From Azadirachta indica (Eukaryota; Streptophyta; Magnoliopsida; Sapindales; Meliaceae), in contig CM040451.1 in assembly GCA_022749755.1 (NCBI GenBank), positions 16,252,825 through 16,316,824 of the forward strand: a stretch of DNA of 64,000 nucleotides. Direction: 5' to 3'. Shown here piece after piece: positions 12,557-24,856 of the stretch. The notes under the pieces were generated by a model. That model searched no databases and was not told the origin of the DNA. It saw only the letters and a program-made list of their open reading frames with translations. Made by a program: the position numbers and the translations under genes. Positions within the stretch are counted from its first letter, which is position 1, and each line of letters starts with the position of its first letter.

Positions 12557-14563
12557 CTTCGCCGTTAAAGTTGACGGAGAAGGGACATGGTTGCTTCTTG
12601 TATGTATGTGTAAGTTACAATTTGAGTGCTTTTACTCGAAGCCATGAATAATTACAAGGATTCAAACGGGAAATCCCCAACATCATTATTTGCACCTAAA
12701 ATTACTGTTTAAAAAGGAAAATTGTCTTGTTACCCTGCTTTTCTTCGATTAATGTTATATTCCTTTTTTACATTTTTCTTAAAATTTTAATTTTTTTTAT
12801 ATTTTTAATATTTTTTAATTTTACTATTTATAAATTATTTAAATTAAACGATAAAATAAAAAAAAAAGATAAATGATAAGATATTATACAAAATATATAA
12901 TTTTTGAATATATTATAATATAATGAACTCAAAAATCATTTTTTAAGTATCAAATATTTTAAAACTAATTTGAAAGTAATTTTTAAATACATTATACTTG
13001 AACTTGAAAGTATTATAACATAATGTAAAAATGTGTTATTTTTGTTGAAATTATTGTAACATTGGAAAGTATTATATTGTAACATATTTTTTTGTTAATA
13101 TTACTCATAAAACTATTTTTGTTCAAAATTTATGAAACTGTTTATTTTTAAATAGTAATAAAAATTCAATTTTAGAGTAAAATATGATTTTTTTCAAAAA
13201 AATCCATTCAAAATCTACTAATACTTGCATTTGCGTATGCATAAGTTTAGATATCTAGCGGTAAAACACCCCCAGATATCTCTATGAAATAGAACACCCA
13301 AATTAGTTACTAAGTAATTTTAAATTGTTACTGAATAATTTAAAATTTTACTATACAATCTATTTTTTTAACCATGGTAATAAATTACCATAAAATTTAA
13401 TTACTAAATAATTTGAAATCTTATTATAAAATTTATTTTTTTTAACCATTTTAATAAGTTAAAATAAAATTTTCAAAGGAGTTGGAAAGTCTGACAAGAA
13501 TAAGGATTATTGATTAAGAAGTAGTTTGGAAATGTAATTTTAGACTATTAAAAACAAATTTCAGTAGGTAAAAAATAAAGATAATTGATTAGAATTTAAG
13601 GTTGCTAAGTATATAATTGAATGCATCTTAATTTCCTTTATTATATTAAAGGTAAGATTACAACCAAGCAACAGTCGTATAATTACTGCATTTAACTTGT
13701 TCGATTGCTCAAAATTCAATTGCTGCTCATTCATAAAATACATAAATTTTTCTTAAAACAAATTAAAATATGCAAACCTAATATAAAACATAAACTTAGT
13801 TTCATGTTAATCTTTTTTTGTTTAATTTATTTAATTAATTAACGAATTAAATTATCACTAAATTTAATTTCATAAAAGAAAATGCTCATGCTCATGCTCA
13901 TGTAGTGTCAACTCATGTTTTATGACAGCCAACATGCATTGACAAAAAAATTTGAAATATTTATCTTTCCATCTCATTCTTCATTTGCTTTTTTCAAATT
14001 CAGTCTCTTGAATTTGAACAAAATTGAACAACTCGATATTCATCCTATGTGAATAACAGGAAAATGCAAGAAAATTCTCAAAGAAAAGGCAGTAGCAACA
14101 TGAAAATTTTCATAAATCCGAAAAACCGATTAGAAATTAGGCACCTTATGATGCAAAAACTAGAAGTATATTTTAAACCTAAACACAAAAGAGCAAATCC
14201 ACAAGAGTTGTACCATCCTTTGAGGCTAAACCTGAAAAAGGAAAAACCCTAATCTTGTATTTTAACCACTAATATACATACCAGAAATGAAATTTCTAGT
14301 CAGATTTGTCGATTTCTTTGGATTTCGCCAGATGCAGGTAAGCCTGCAGCAGACAAAAATATCATTAGAGCTTGTCAACAACAAAGCATTTGAATTCATA
14401 TAAGAGCTTGTCAGAATATCTCAGGTGCTTCAGCAAGTGGTAACATCTATTTTGCCCGTATACAGCTGTTAGTTTCCGTCACATTCATTATTTATGCTTA
14501 TATCCGAAAAATTAGAGGGATTATCATGTTGCTTGAGATTTTCTTGAATTGCCATCTGATGAT
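12557..14563. other. Intergenic: glycosyltransferase promoter and DCD-gene 3' region
   Basis: The stretch next to 12557 is the 5' flank of the glycosyltransferase gene, and about 14270-14563 is probably 3'UTR of the DCD-domain gene. Between them is AT-rich DNA with a degenerate tandem duplication (about 13331-13382 and 13402-13458, sharing ATTTTTTTAACCAT) and three ATGCTC units near 13881. No coding region is supported. Confidence 0.5.
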
Positions 14564-17419
14564 TTAACAACTGCTTGACAGAACTCCATTTTCATTATCA
14601 ACATGTTGTATATCCATTTTGCAGCCTTTGCATCCACCTGCTATGACTTCCTCTGATGCCATCTCTGACTTAGGAGTCGGATTACCTGACTCGTTCAACA
14701 CGTTAACTACCATCTCACCATCAAAGTCAGCATTTTTATTTGACTCCTGCATGTTTCTAGAACATTCAATTTCATCAGATGCAATGCCATTATGACTTCT
14801 TCTGCATGCTTCAAGCAATGGATCTTGTTGAAAAGAGTGGGAGCTATTACTGAGATCTGGAGACAATCCAGTCAAAACTGAATCCTTACTTATCAGACCT
14901 TCCTCAGCAATGTAACTCTTGGATTCACAAGGAACTGAAGATAGCGCAGCTTCAGTGCCAACATTTTGAGATGATTCTTTAACATTTGTATTACCAAGAC
15001 CTTGTGATGACCCACTCAAAGTTGAATCCCTAGTCAGATCTTCCACAGCAATACTACTATTGTCTTCACAAGAAACTGAAGATAGCATGGTTTTGATGTC
15101 AGCATTTTGAGAAAATTCTTTTCCATCTTCAGCAACATTTCTAAATGATGACACATGAGTTTCCACAGTCAATTGAGGAATGTCAGAATTGCTGTTCTTA
15201 CTGAAATCTGGCCTAACGAGCTTCCTCCTTTTATGCAGTCCACCCTCACTCTCTGCACCCCTAATACAACCACCAACCTTGGTGTTGCCATCATGATTTT
15301 TTTGCTGTTCACTGCGACGCTTGAAATCCACAAAAGACGTCATTTCAGCAAATTGGTCGGCATGCTCTTCACTCGAGGGAATATCTTCCGTTCTCACCTC
15401 ATCTAAAATCTTCTGAAAATCATCCTCCAACAATTTGGACTTGGAGGTTTTTCTCTTCTTCCTATAATTCGTGGCGTCACCTATAATTAACTGTCTACTC
15501 TTTCTCATTTTGAGCCACTGGTATTGACTGTGCTGCAGCATTGACATGACTTCATCCGCTGAACCATCCAGAATGTCTTCATCATCCAGTACAAAGGCTT
15601 CATTTGCTTGGGCGTGTGCTTTTGGAGCCAAACTTAATCGCGAAAACACACTTTTTCTGTTTTTTTGAAAATCTGAATACATGCATCCAGAATTTTTGCA
15701 GAGATCAGGTGTCAATGAAGAATTATCATGGTGGTCCACAGAATACTCACAATCCTGCAGCAGGGTATTACCCCTTTTCAACATGGCAATACTGTCAGCA
15801 GTTGTTCCACTGATTTCACATTGTGGCCTTTTCTGATCACATGCATCTTCTGATGCTTGACGACACACATGATCAAACACAAAAGAAGGATACTGATTAG
15901 GACCAAAGGAATAAGAAGTACCCTCATTCATCCTATTACTCTTTCCACTATCTGAAAAAGGAACAGGACCTAAAGACAGTCTTGGAAGGGAAAAGCCCCT
16001 ATAACCTACATCTTCAGATGACTTTGTAATCATGTTTTCAGTATAGTCAGCCTCCAAGATGGGCATCCTAGTCGTCTGGGAGTTCTCAAAATGGTTGGGG
16101 GAAGGCAATGAAACAGAGTGACCAAAAGCAGAGCTGCAATCTGGGTGCTTCCTTGCACCTCTTGGCTCTACATATGGGAGAAATGATTTGTTCTCAAATG
16201 AAGGAAATTCTGTCTTGGCATTACTGTTGTGAGAGGGTGCAAAGTTCTGCACAGAGTTAAAATTGCACTCATAGGATGATGAGTACCTAGAGTTAATGCC
16301 AGGGGCATCTGGATCATAAGGGAGAGAGGTTATAACAGTTGCATCTTTAGTAGACATTGCACAAGAAACATTCAAGCCTCGCGGTTCCATTGACCTATTG
16401 CATGTTAAAGACGGCTCAAACTGATAGTGAACTGAAGAATCTACTGGTAGGATATTGGGGTTGCTGGTATAGGCAGTTGAATTAGCACTAGGCTGAGGTA
16501 AACTGGGGTGAATCATTGAGATGGTTGCTCCAAACTCATTGTCCACTTGATGCTCATTTCCTACCCTACCGCTCGTTGCAAACCTGATATCATCAATTGC
16601 TCTTCCACTAATGTCTGAATGATCACCAAAGTATACAGTGGAGATCACTGATGGATCACTGCTGTCAGCATCATGGTTATCATCCACCTGATCACCTGTT
16701 ATAGAACTGGAATAACCATCTGGTCTTCTGAATTTACTAATAGAGTGCCTAACGACTGTATTTTTTGTGAAATGTCTTTGAGATTTTAGCCTTCTGAGAC
16801 TGTACAATTGCAGAAGCTTATAAACCTACAATATTAAAAAGATAAATTCATTGGACGCCATAAGGTGACTTCATTTCATTGCATTCATCTAAAGGGAAAA
16901 TGGACAGACCTGATCTTTAGACAATCCAAAATTGAACTTTCTTGCTGAGAAATAATTTTCTTTGATCGCCACACTGAATTCATCTTCAGAAAGTGGACTA
17001 CAGAGCCACAATGGGGTGAACTTCACCTTCAAAGAGACCGGAAAAGATCCGTCAAAAAGAAGTTACACAGAGCCTTTTGTCATATTACAAGGTTATTAAT
17101 CCGTAATCTTCCACTAATAACCTTATATAATCTATACCTGTGCAGGGAATTGCTTGCCTGATGAACTGTATGCATGGGGAACAATATTCATTGCGCCATC
17201 AGAGGTTGCTTGATAAACACCATGTAGTTCTTTCCTCTCATATTCAAACAGAAACAAAAGCATTCCAGCTTTAACTTGTTTTACAAAGTGGGCCTGCCCT
17301 GATGGAAGACCCAATAGCTTCCGTCTGAAACATTCTTCTTTTGTTTCACTATTTGACATGAATATTGCTCCAAATTCTGGAACACATCCAGGAACACAAT
17401 TCTGCTCCTCAAACTCCAT
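14564..17419 (-). CDS. DCD (Development and Cell Death) domain protein, probably nuclear
   Basis: Three coding exons on the minus strand, 17419-17138, 17026-16910 and 16825-14564, all phase 0, give 886 residues. The N-terminus is a DCD domain (about residues 15-145): FGAIFMSNSETKEECFRRKL, then GLPSGQAHFVKQVKAGMLLF, the FEYERKELHGVYQATSDG segment and KFNFGLSKDQVYKLLQLYS. The remaining ~740 residues are Ser/Asn-rich and low-complexity, with basic clusters resembling nuclear localisation signals (RKKRKTSKSK near residue 585 and HKRRKL near 663). DCD proteins are plant-specific and linked to stress, hormone and cell-death responses; the domain is thought to mediate protein interaction. The start at 17419 is chosen because it directly precedes the domain and lies 19 bases after a plausible AG acceptor (exon from 17438). 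A non-coding leader exon is proposed at about 20700-20539. No enzyme activity is implied. Confidence 0.88.
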
Positions 17420-18314
17420 TGTTGCCCTTAATGACAAGCTATCAAATTCAATAATGTTAATACGAATTACCACCACAACATTAAGGTCTATGGGCAATTA
17501 TTGGGTCAAGGAAACAGAAGCTCCTATTTAAAAAAAAATATATTCGTTTTTCACGATTGTAAAAGTGTAATCGCTTTAAGGAATCAGCAGAGAATTACAA
17601 TCATAGCAATTACACAAGGACCCCTATGGCAATCAGGAAAAAGAAAAAGTAGGAAAAAAGTTTATAGGGAACAAAAAGGACAAAAACATAATGTATGGAT
17701 TTGCCAATCAATATCTATAATCTTATGGTTTACATCTCAGACTATAAATCAACAAATTTTCTTTTTTCAGCGAGTTTATACATTTTGAGGAAGTAGGAAA
17801 AGCCTAGAGTCAAAACTTACTAATTTGCAAAATAAAGAACGATCAACTAGACAGCCTTCCTATAATGCCCAAAAGAAATCTTTGATGTAGCACCAAATAG
17901 GAAAGATAGAAAGGAGACCAAAAAACTGAATAAGTAGGAGATAATATTATGCAATTCACTCAATAATCTCTAATTTTGTGTTTGGAACTAAATCTAAGGC
18001 CCATTTTTATAGTAGTCATAAACCTGAAGATGAGGAGGAAAGGAAATTACCTTCAAATAGGAATAGAAATCATATTCTAGCAAGAACAAGAAAAGCCAAA
18101 CTAACTAAACCAAATATCACAAATATACTCTAACAAGAAAATAAACTCCGACAAAAGTAACCCTAAAACTAACCTAGCATGTTCTACATCAACATTTCAC
18201 TAAACTCTCCTTTTGGAAATCCAACTCCTCCATCCCAACCCCAATACAGCAGGCATAAATATATGTATTACACTTTGAGGACAATTAAAACAATATCAAC
18301 ATGTGTCTTCATGG

Positions 18315-18491
18315 CCCCACTGTTGAAATAACCAAATAACTTTTGTTAAGTTGAATATGAGTAGGCAGAAGCTATTACAGAAAGGACTTTTCCATTTTTC
18401 TTGGCCCACTGTTGAATTAACCAAATAGCTTTTTATTAAGTTGAATATGGGTTGGCAGAAGCTATTACGGAAGGACTTTTCTAGTTTTCTT
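18315..18491. repeat. Tandem duplication, period ~90 bp
   Basis: Two head-to-tail copies begin CCCACTGTTGAA at 18315 and 18405. Both contain TTAAGTTGAATATG, GGCAGAAGCTATTAC and GGACTTTTC with a few substitutions. A 23-base T run (18534-18556) followed by GTTGATAAGAAACAAAAG lies just downstream. On the minus strand this reads as a poly(A) tail and may be the 3' end of a retroposon inserted in minus orientation. Confidence 0.8.
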
Positions 18492-18958
18492 GTATTACAA
18501 AAAGTAAAAAAAATATATCATTCCTCTTCTGACTTTTTTTTTTTTTTTTTTTTTTTGTTGATAAGAAACAAAAGATGGTCATCACTATGAAAAAGTACAA
18601 AAAGACAGATGAACTAAAGGAGATTTACAAATGATCACTTAACCAAAAATTACAATTTAATCCTATACAAAAATGGCAACATCAAACACTAGACCAGGAC
18701 AGCATCCCAGTTCTTCAAAATAGAAAATGAAGAAGAGTGCTGGAATTCTTGAGTAACCAAAGCCCATAAAGATGCCAAAGACAACAAAAAATAAAGAAAA
18801 ATATCTTTCCTTTTCTGACCATTTAGTCAGTTACCCTGAGTCCCTCAAGTTTTGAAACACATCACTTGAGTCCGTAGACCAAATGAAAGTTGGTTCAAAT
18901 TCATTTTTATGTCAGTTTTGAAAACAATTACACTTATGAATGGTTTTATTCATGGAAA

Positions 18959-19160
18959 TAGATCAACAGCCTGCTAAAATTACACATATTCTTACATCAC
19001 TTATAGACCGTTAAATTTATGCATTTCTAACAACTGAGATTGAATTTGATACATGTAATTAATGCACATATTAAATTCAATCTCAACGTTAGAAGTGTAT
19101 AGATTTAATGTCTATAAATGATTTAAGAACATTTATAATCTTAGGAAGCTATTAATCCTT
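18959..19160. mobile_element. Foldback MITE, family F, copy 2
   Basis: The arms around CCGTTAAATTTATGCATTTC and TGAGATTGAATTTGATACATG pair with their imperfect reverse complements CATATTAAATTCAATCTCA and GAAGTGTATAGATTTAATG. The outer ends (GATCAACAGCCTGC and the complement of AGGAAGCTATTAATCC) also pair. It lies in the proposed leader intron of the DCD gene. Confidence 0.65.
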
Positions 19161-19739
19161 CTCCTTTATTCATATATATTAGAATTGTAAAATTGTAGAA
19201 AGGCCTCAAACTTAAGATCTCAAGACAAGAGTTGCCATTCTCACCATCTCAACTACTAAATGTCTTGTAGTTACACGCAAAATTTTGAATAGAAAAACAG
19301 CAAAAAAAAATACCAAAAGAATTTTAAACATTGATAGTTTATTTTGCCCAAATCAAAGAACATTTCACTTGTCATCTATAGGAGTTTGAAGAAGAGGAAA
19401 GACTAATCCTGTGGGTCATGTACATGTCGCGTGGTTACGATTAAAATTTCACTGGTTTAAACAAAATGAACTACCAGTGAATGGAAAAAGGAGGTCCTAA
19501 AATGACAAATGAGTGGAAAACGACTCAACTGACTATTCTTCAGTTTGATTTACCTTCTACTTAGTCAAGGAACTAGATGACATTTCGAAACATGAAGGAC
19601 ATAAGTGCCTATTTTCCTAATTCTCCAAACTAATGCTTTAGGTGACAAAATTGCAATCATGAGGGACTTAAATGAGATTGTCCATTATTTGAAAAGGACT
19701 TGCATAATTGAACATTTGAACTCTTTTTGAAAATGCTAA

Positions 19740-19975
19740 CATGTACATTATTGTTAGAGTTCTACGAAGTTTGTATAATAACTCTAATACTTGCTCACCT
19801 CATAAATCTACTAACATATTTCAAAATACCTACCCTCACAATTGGAGAGGTATCTAACCTCATATAAAGGGAAAATTCCCCCAAGGCACTTATGAGATTC
19901 AAACTTAATTAGGACCTCCATTTGAAGAACTTGAGTCCTACCACTGGGCTAAAGCCTTGGTGGCCTTGCATAATT
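19740..19975 (-). mobile_element. tRNA-derived SINE
   Basis: On the minus strand the 5' end reads CACCAAGGCTTTAGCCCAG followed by TGGTAGGA, a tRNA-type A box (about 19956-19937). About 30 bases on is AAGTTTGAATCTC, close to an RNA polymerase III B box (19906-19894), then GTGCCTTGGGGG. The body continues to about 19740. Lack of a cloverleaf and the divergence of the boxes argue against a functional tRNA gene. Confidence 0.6.
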
Positions 19976-20786
19976 GAAACTAATTTCATATTCATTTAGC
20001 AATTTATAAGCAAAACCTGCATAGTTTTTTAAAATATCCAAAACGCTAAAGAAAGAAGTTTACTTACATATTTGCATACTAACCAGAGATCAAAACTTAA
20101 CCAAGAATGCATAGTAATATTTTCATTTTTCCTGATACCACGAAAATCCCTCAGCTAACTTGTATTGGCACCAAGTGCTTCATACCATTCAACACACCAC
20201 TTTCTTTACGGCTAATTAAAACAGATAATAACAATAATTAACAAAATAAATCTCATAATTCCTGATAAATCACATTATCTAACAAAGAATGTATATTGAC
20301 ACTAAACCTAGAACAATAAAAATGTAAACGACAACAATAGCAGCAGCCAAACGCAATAACACCAGAATTCAACAGCAATGCAACAGCAACCAAAAATATT
20401 GAAAAATAAATAAATCAATCAATAAATAAATACAGTGGCGTAGATAGTTATCAACAATAACAATAGCAGAAATAGGCTATGAAAGTAGCAACAATACAAA
20501 TACGCAGTGACAATAGCAAAAGATATTCACTCTTTTACCAGTGAAGAATCCAGCGGCGACGCCGGACGTCAGTGAAATCCGCGGTGGTCGCCGCCGCAAT
20601 GACGAAAAGCGTAAACTTTTACCGGATTTCTCGTTGCTTTTCCTTCTCTCTCTATCGTTTTCTCTCTCTTGTCTATCACCGACCTAGCGGATTTGAGCAA
20701 GCTTTTATCTCTTGAATTTTATTTATTTATTTATTTATTTATTCAATTTTATAATTCTGTTAATATTTGAAATATTTTTCCAAAAA

Positions 20787-20930
20787 TGTTAAAATCAATC
20801 TAAACACGTAACATGTTATATAATATTTTTGTATATTTAATATTTAATTACTTGGAAAGGTTAAAATCAAATTAAACACGTAACATATTATATTATATAC
20901 CAAAATATTTTAATATTTAATTAATTAATT
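20787..20930. repeat. Degenerate tandem direct repeat
   Basis: GTTAAAATCAA...TAAACACGTAACAT occurs at about 20787 and again about 72 bases later, each followed by a TATAT...TTTAATATTTAATTA segment. It lies upstream of the DCD-gene leader exon. CACGTAAC is ABRE-like but this is not claimed as a functional site. Confidence 0.6.
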
Positions 20931-21085
20931 ATTAATTAATGTAATAATTAATAATAATAATGTAGGTGGTGTTAATGCGGCGGCAATATTGGTTTCACGT
21001 AGTTAACAGATGTCGTCGTGCGAGGTGGAGAGTGAGAACGAATATGATAATAGCAAACGGCGGCGTTTTTCGGCGTGCGTAAATA

Positions 21086-21096
21086 GTGGGACCCAC
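21086..21096. promoter_or_regulatory. TCP-type site in the DCD-gene promoter
   Basis: GTGGGACCCAC is palindromic apart from its centre and matches the TCP transcription-factor consensus (GTGGNCCC on both strands). It stands in an unusually GC-rich stretch (about 20960-21130) roughly 390 bases upstream of the proposed DCD-gene leader exon. Function is inferred from sequence only. Confidence 0.5.
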
Positions 21097-21190
21097 CTAA
21101 CCAGCATGCCATACCGAACGAAGATTTTCTGACATAATCTCTAAATCGACTTCAAAGGCCGAGAGGAGCTTTAAGAATTATATTTTTCGG

Positions 21191-21972
21191 TAGTAACACC
21201 TTGCTACCCTAAATTCTAGTAAATAACAAATCACGACAAATTCTTCTTAATTTTAACATTGTAGTCCTAGCATGTTATAAAAACTGCAAAGCTATGGATG
21301 ACAATTCGTACAAACAAGTCATATTTGTGTGAATATTATTAGTAAGTATCACAAAACCTTTAGTGGATATGAATATAAATCTTTTATTAATTGTATCAAA
21401 AATTCAAGGAAGGATACAATTCATTTATTAAATGAATTACAAAAATACAATTCGTTTAGATAAAATTAATAAGTAGGTAAATTAATCATGTCAGAATAGG
21501 ATTTTTCTAAACATGATTATTCTTTTAGGCGAGACTATTTATTTAGAGATAATTAAATAAAATTAAGATTTTTAACCTTTTATTTTTAATTTTTTGGTAA
21601 TTTTTCAATATTTATATATTGAGTTTATTTAGACATTAAATTCGAGTCAGCGAATGAAAATATTTTTTATTTAAATATTTATAAATAATTTTAAACAAAT
21701 TCTAAAAATAATTCATATTAAATTCATGAATGCAATACGATTATTAAATATGTGACGTGAATATGATATAATTATTATTTGTGTAATTTTTTTCAAATCT
21801 AAATTCATTTTATTGTATTGAATTCATGTCTAATAATTATTTTATGGTTCAAATTGCCACACCTATACAAAGCAAAAGTTAAAATTAGAGGCAGGGACTA
21901 AATGGTTTAAATTTATTAACTTATATGCATAATTTGTTATTTTATAAAGGTTAGGGATGAAAATGTTATTCC
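21191..21972. mobile_element. MULE-like terminal-inverted-repeat element (non-autonomous)
   Basis: The left arm (21191 to about 21275: TACCCTAAATTCTAG, then AATAACAAAT, then TTTTAACATTGTAGTCC) pairs with the reverse complement of the right arm (about 21890-21972: ATCCCTAACCTTTAT, AATAACAAAT, TTTAAACCATTTAGTCC). Flanks ATTTTTCGG (21182-21190) and ATTTTTCTT (21973-21981) match at 7 of 9 bases, compatible with an aged 9 bp target duplication. The arms are related to those of the element at 20-1016. No transposase. Confidence 0.6.
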
Positions 21973-21981
21973 ATTTTTCTT

Positions 21982-24149
21982 TTGACATTCATATGGTATT
22001 TAAATAAAACAATGATTCCCACGTGCGTAACCGTTGGAAGAGAACTACACGTAGGATAATAACATCGGATTTTTTTTTTTAATGTTATAGCGATTAATAA
22101 GTGACTTTTGTTTTTATTTGAAATTTAAATATATTTAAATGTCAATTATATGTTTATAAATATTGTTATTTTATAAAATAAAAAAGTTTAGAACCCATGC
22201 GATATAAAATTCAAATACAATTCTTTGTTGATTAAAATAAGAGACAAAAATAAATTTGAAGAATTTTCGATTAATTGAAATATTTTCAAAAATTATTTTT
22301 GAGTAGTATTATGAAATTTAGTACAATATCTTTTTTCTTCTTAGTTTTTCATTTAAACTAAACTTAAATTTTAGTTATATTATAATTGAAATTTTTTAAG
22401 ATATTATATAAAAAAAATTGAATATTAAAAATAATTAAAGTTCAATTTAAATTTTGCAAATGTATCTTAAACTAGTTTTCAATAGAAAATGAAACTAAAC
22501 GCCTATTTATTTTTTAATTTGAAATCTAAATAAAATTATTCAGATATTTAAAAGTTATTTATCTTTTAACTTATATCTAAAAATTTATTAAAAATATTTG
22601 AATGTAATTAAATTAAAAATTTTAACTAAATAATTAAATATTTAAATGAATTAAAGATTTTATTTGTCAATAATATTTCTACTTTATTAATTCATATTTC
22701 TATATGTAAACAACTGAATATACCAATTTCATATTTTTAAAATATATATGTCAACATATTAAGTTTAGATTTTTTTTTATTTGTATAAAAATAAATAACT
22801 GAACATTTATATTCAAATATATACAATAAAAAAAATAAACATATTAACTATATTCAGATTTCAGTCATGTTCAGTTTTTTGACAAAAAAAAAATACTACC
22901 TAAATAAAAGTTTATGCGCTATTATAAATTTTAATATTAGGATTATTTTACAATGTAATTGGATTATTTGTAATATAATTGTGTAAAGTGTAATATCATA
23001 AAATACCTTTTTATGTGAATAATGAATTTTTAAATTAGTCTTATATCAAATTTAATTATTAATTAAATATTTAAATTTCATTAATTAAATCTATTTACTC
23101 TTTTCTTTATTAGTAATTTTAACCTAATTAAAATTAGGCAAAAAGATATATAGTGATGCTATTATACCTCTTCAAAATCTTTATAAAACTTCTTTTTTTA
23201 TTTATATAATTTTTTTATAATTATATAATTAAAATATATTAAAATAATAAAAAAAAATAAACACCTCACTAATTTCAAGAATAACTATCATAATCTCACT
23301 TTTCAATTTTTTTAACTAAAAACGATTAACTGATTTTTTTTTTAAAAGAAGCTCAAATAATTTATAACAAACAAATTCTTTTCCAATTCCATATTGTGAT
23401 TAAAAATTTCTTCTTCACATTCAATTCTCTCTTCATAATTGTTTTCTTTATCAATTTTAAAACTCTTACAAATTAATTGAAGAATAAAATATTTATTTAT
23501 TTAATTTAGGTTTGAAAAAGAAAAACATATTTATAATAAATAAAAGTTAAAAAGTATCGTAAATATTAAAGAATTATCCATTAAAAAAGAGTCAAAAAGA
23601 AGAAGTTTCATATCACAATTAAGAATTGAAATTTTATTTGTTATGAATTAGTTGACCTTATTATAAAAAAAAATCAGTTAATCATTTTCATTAAAATAAA
23701 ATTGAGTATACTCGGAGTTTAAAAAGGAGTAAGATCATGAAAGCCATTTTTTTCAATTAATATGGTATTATAATTATTTTTTTTTAGTTTGATATAACTT
23801 AATGGCATAAATAAAGAAAAAATATTTTATAAGGATTTCAAAAGGTAGCAATAATGTAACAATAACGTAACATAGATTGGAAAAAATTGAATTATATTGA
23901 ATAAAATTACAAAATATTAAATATTAGTAAAAAAAAATAAATAATCTTTAATAAATGTTAATGTATACCAAACGCGACCTTTAATGTTTTATTTTTAGTG
24001 AACAAAGACTTTATACATGTCGGAATCCATATGGTACCCAAAAGTATTTAATTTGATAAGGAAGGTTATTTTAGTCATTTGAACACATTTAAGGACTTAG
24101 TTTATACAAATTGAGAAAAATTGTTGTTATTTCAGACAAAATGTAAATA
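21982..24149. other. AT-rich region upstream of the PPR gene
   Basis: No gene is visible on either strand. The stretch contains one inverted-repeat element (23153-23860, separate entry) and otherwise low-complexity AT-rich DNA. With the DCD leader on one side and the PPR leader on the other, this is the shared upstream region of two divergently transcribed genes. Confidence 0.5.
23153..23860. mobile_element. MITE related to the element at 39288-39802
   Basis: The left end GTGATGCTATTATACCTC, continuing TTCAAAATCTTTATAAAA, pairs with the reverse complement of the right end (GTTACATTATTGCTACC, then TTTTGAAATCCTTATAAAA). Internal segments such as CACCTCACTAATTTC and AAAATATATTAAAATAAT recur inverted in the element at 39288-39802. 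No target duplication was recognised, so the outer boundaries are approximate. Confidence 0.55.
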
Positions 24150-24199
24150 TATTGATCCAAAAGTTATTTTCCCTTTTAGATATTACATGTTGCCATCGT

Positions 24200-24342
24200 T
24201 TCGTTGAATTGTTTGTATGCATGCAAACAAACTGGCCAACCGTCAGTTTCTGCAACCTCTCAGATATTTTGAGTTCGTTATCTTCAGCTAAAATCTTCTC
24301 TTCTTACTGTTTCAGCATTCAAACTCACTCTTCATTTTGCCC
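24200..24342 (+). other. Proposed 5'UTR exon of the PPR gene
   Basis: CTTCATTTTGCCCAT is followed by GTAAGTC at 24343, a strong donor, and the first coding exon is preceded by TCCACTGTAG ending at 24840. This suggests a leader exon ending at 24342 and an intron of about 498 bases. The 5' boundary is not visible from sequence. Confidence 0.45.
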
Positions 24343-24856
24343 ATGTAAGTCTACTTCTTCATTCTTCTTGCTTGAATTGCAATTTCTCCTGCATTCAATT
24401 CCTTCTGTTCTTCATTTAAGCCCATGTTTGATTTTTCTTTCTTGTCTAATGCTACTTCCCTACCAGCTTTTTCCTTTTAATGGCATATTGTATGAAGTTT
24501 GAGAAGAATTTTGAGACAATAACTTCAAATTTCAGTAATAAAGATTTAATCTTTTAATGGGTGCTGCTGGTAGTGATGAATTACAGAATGGTTTATTTAT
24601 TTGCTGTTATTTTTTGTTTATATCTGTTTGTATGATCTGTGATTTATTTTTCTATTTTTATGTTAATTATTGGAAGGTGTTAGACGATGTAAAAGAAATG
24701 AAAAAAGAGATTATGGGAACTTTTGTTTGGTTATTTTATGTGTTTGCTCTTTATATTTGTAGCCATTTCTCATATGGGTCAAACGTTGTGGGAATTATGT
24801 AACAAAAACCAACATAATATTAATTTTGGTTCCACTGTAGGTTGATTGCTGGGAAC

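Larger units (their letters stand above)
17439..20700 (-). other. Proposed leader intron and 5'UTR exon of the DCD-domain gene
   Basis: Near 20539 the minus strand reads CACTG followed by GTAAAAG, a good donor, preceded by a GC-richer, CT/GA-rich leader (about 20700-20539) without an ATG. The nearest good acceptor before the coding start is GATAG at about 17439. This implies a leader intron of about 3.1 kb holding a tandem repeat, a foldback MITE and a SINE. Inferred; transcript evidence would decide it. Confidence 0.5.

Noticed and set aside
19890..19960. tRNA gene on the minus strand
   Set aside because: The A and B boxes are tRNA-like but no cloverleaf can be drawn and a long non-tRNA body follows, so a SINE is a better fit.
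24557..24802. 81-codon open frame MGAAGSDELQ... as the start of the PPR gene
   Set aside because: It lies between a good donor (24343) and a good acceptor (24840), has no similarity to the PPR family and does not continue into the first coding exon.
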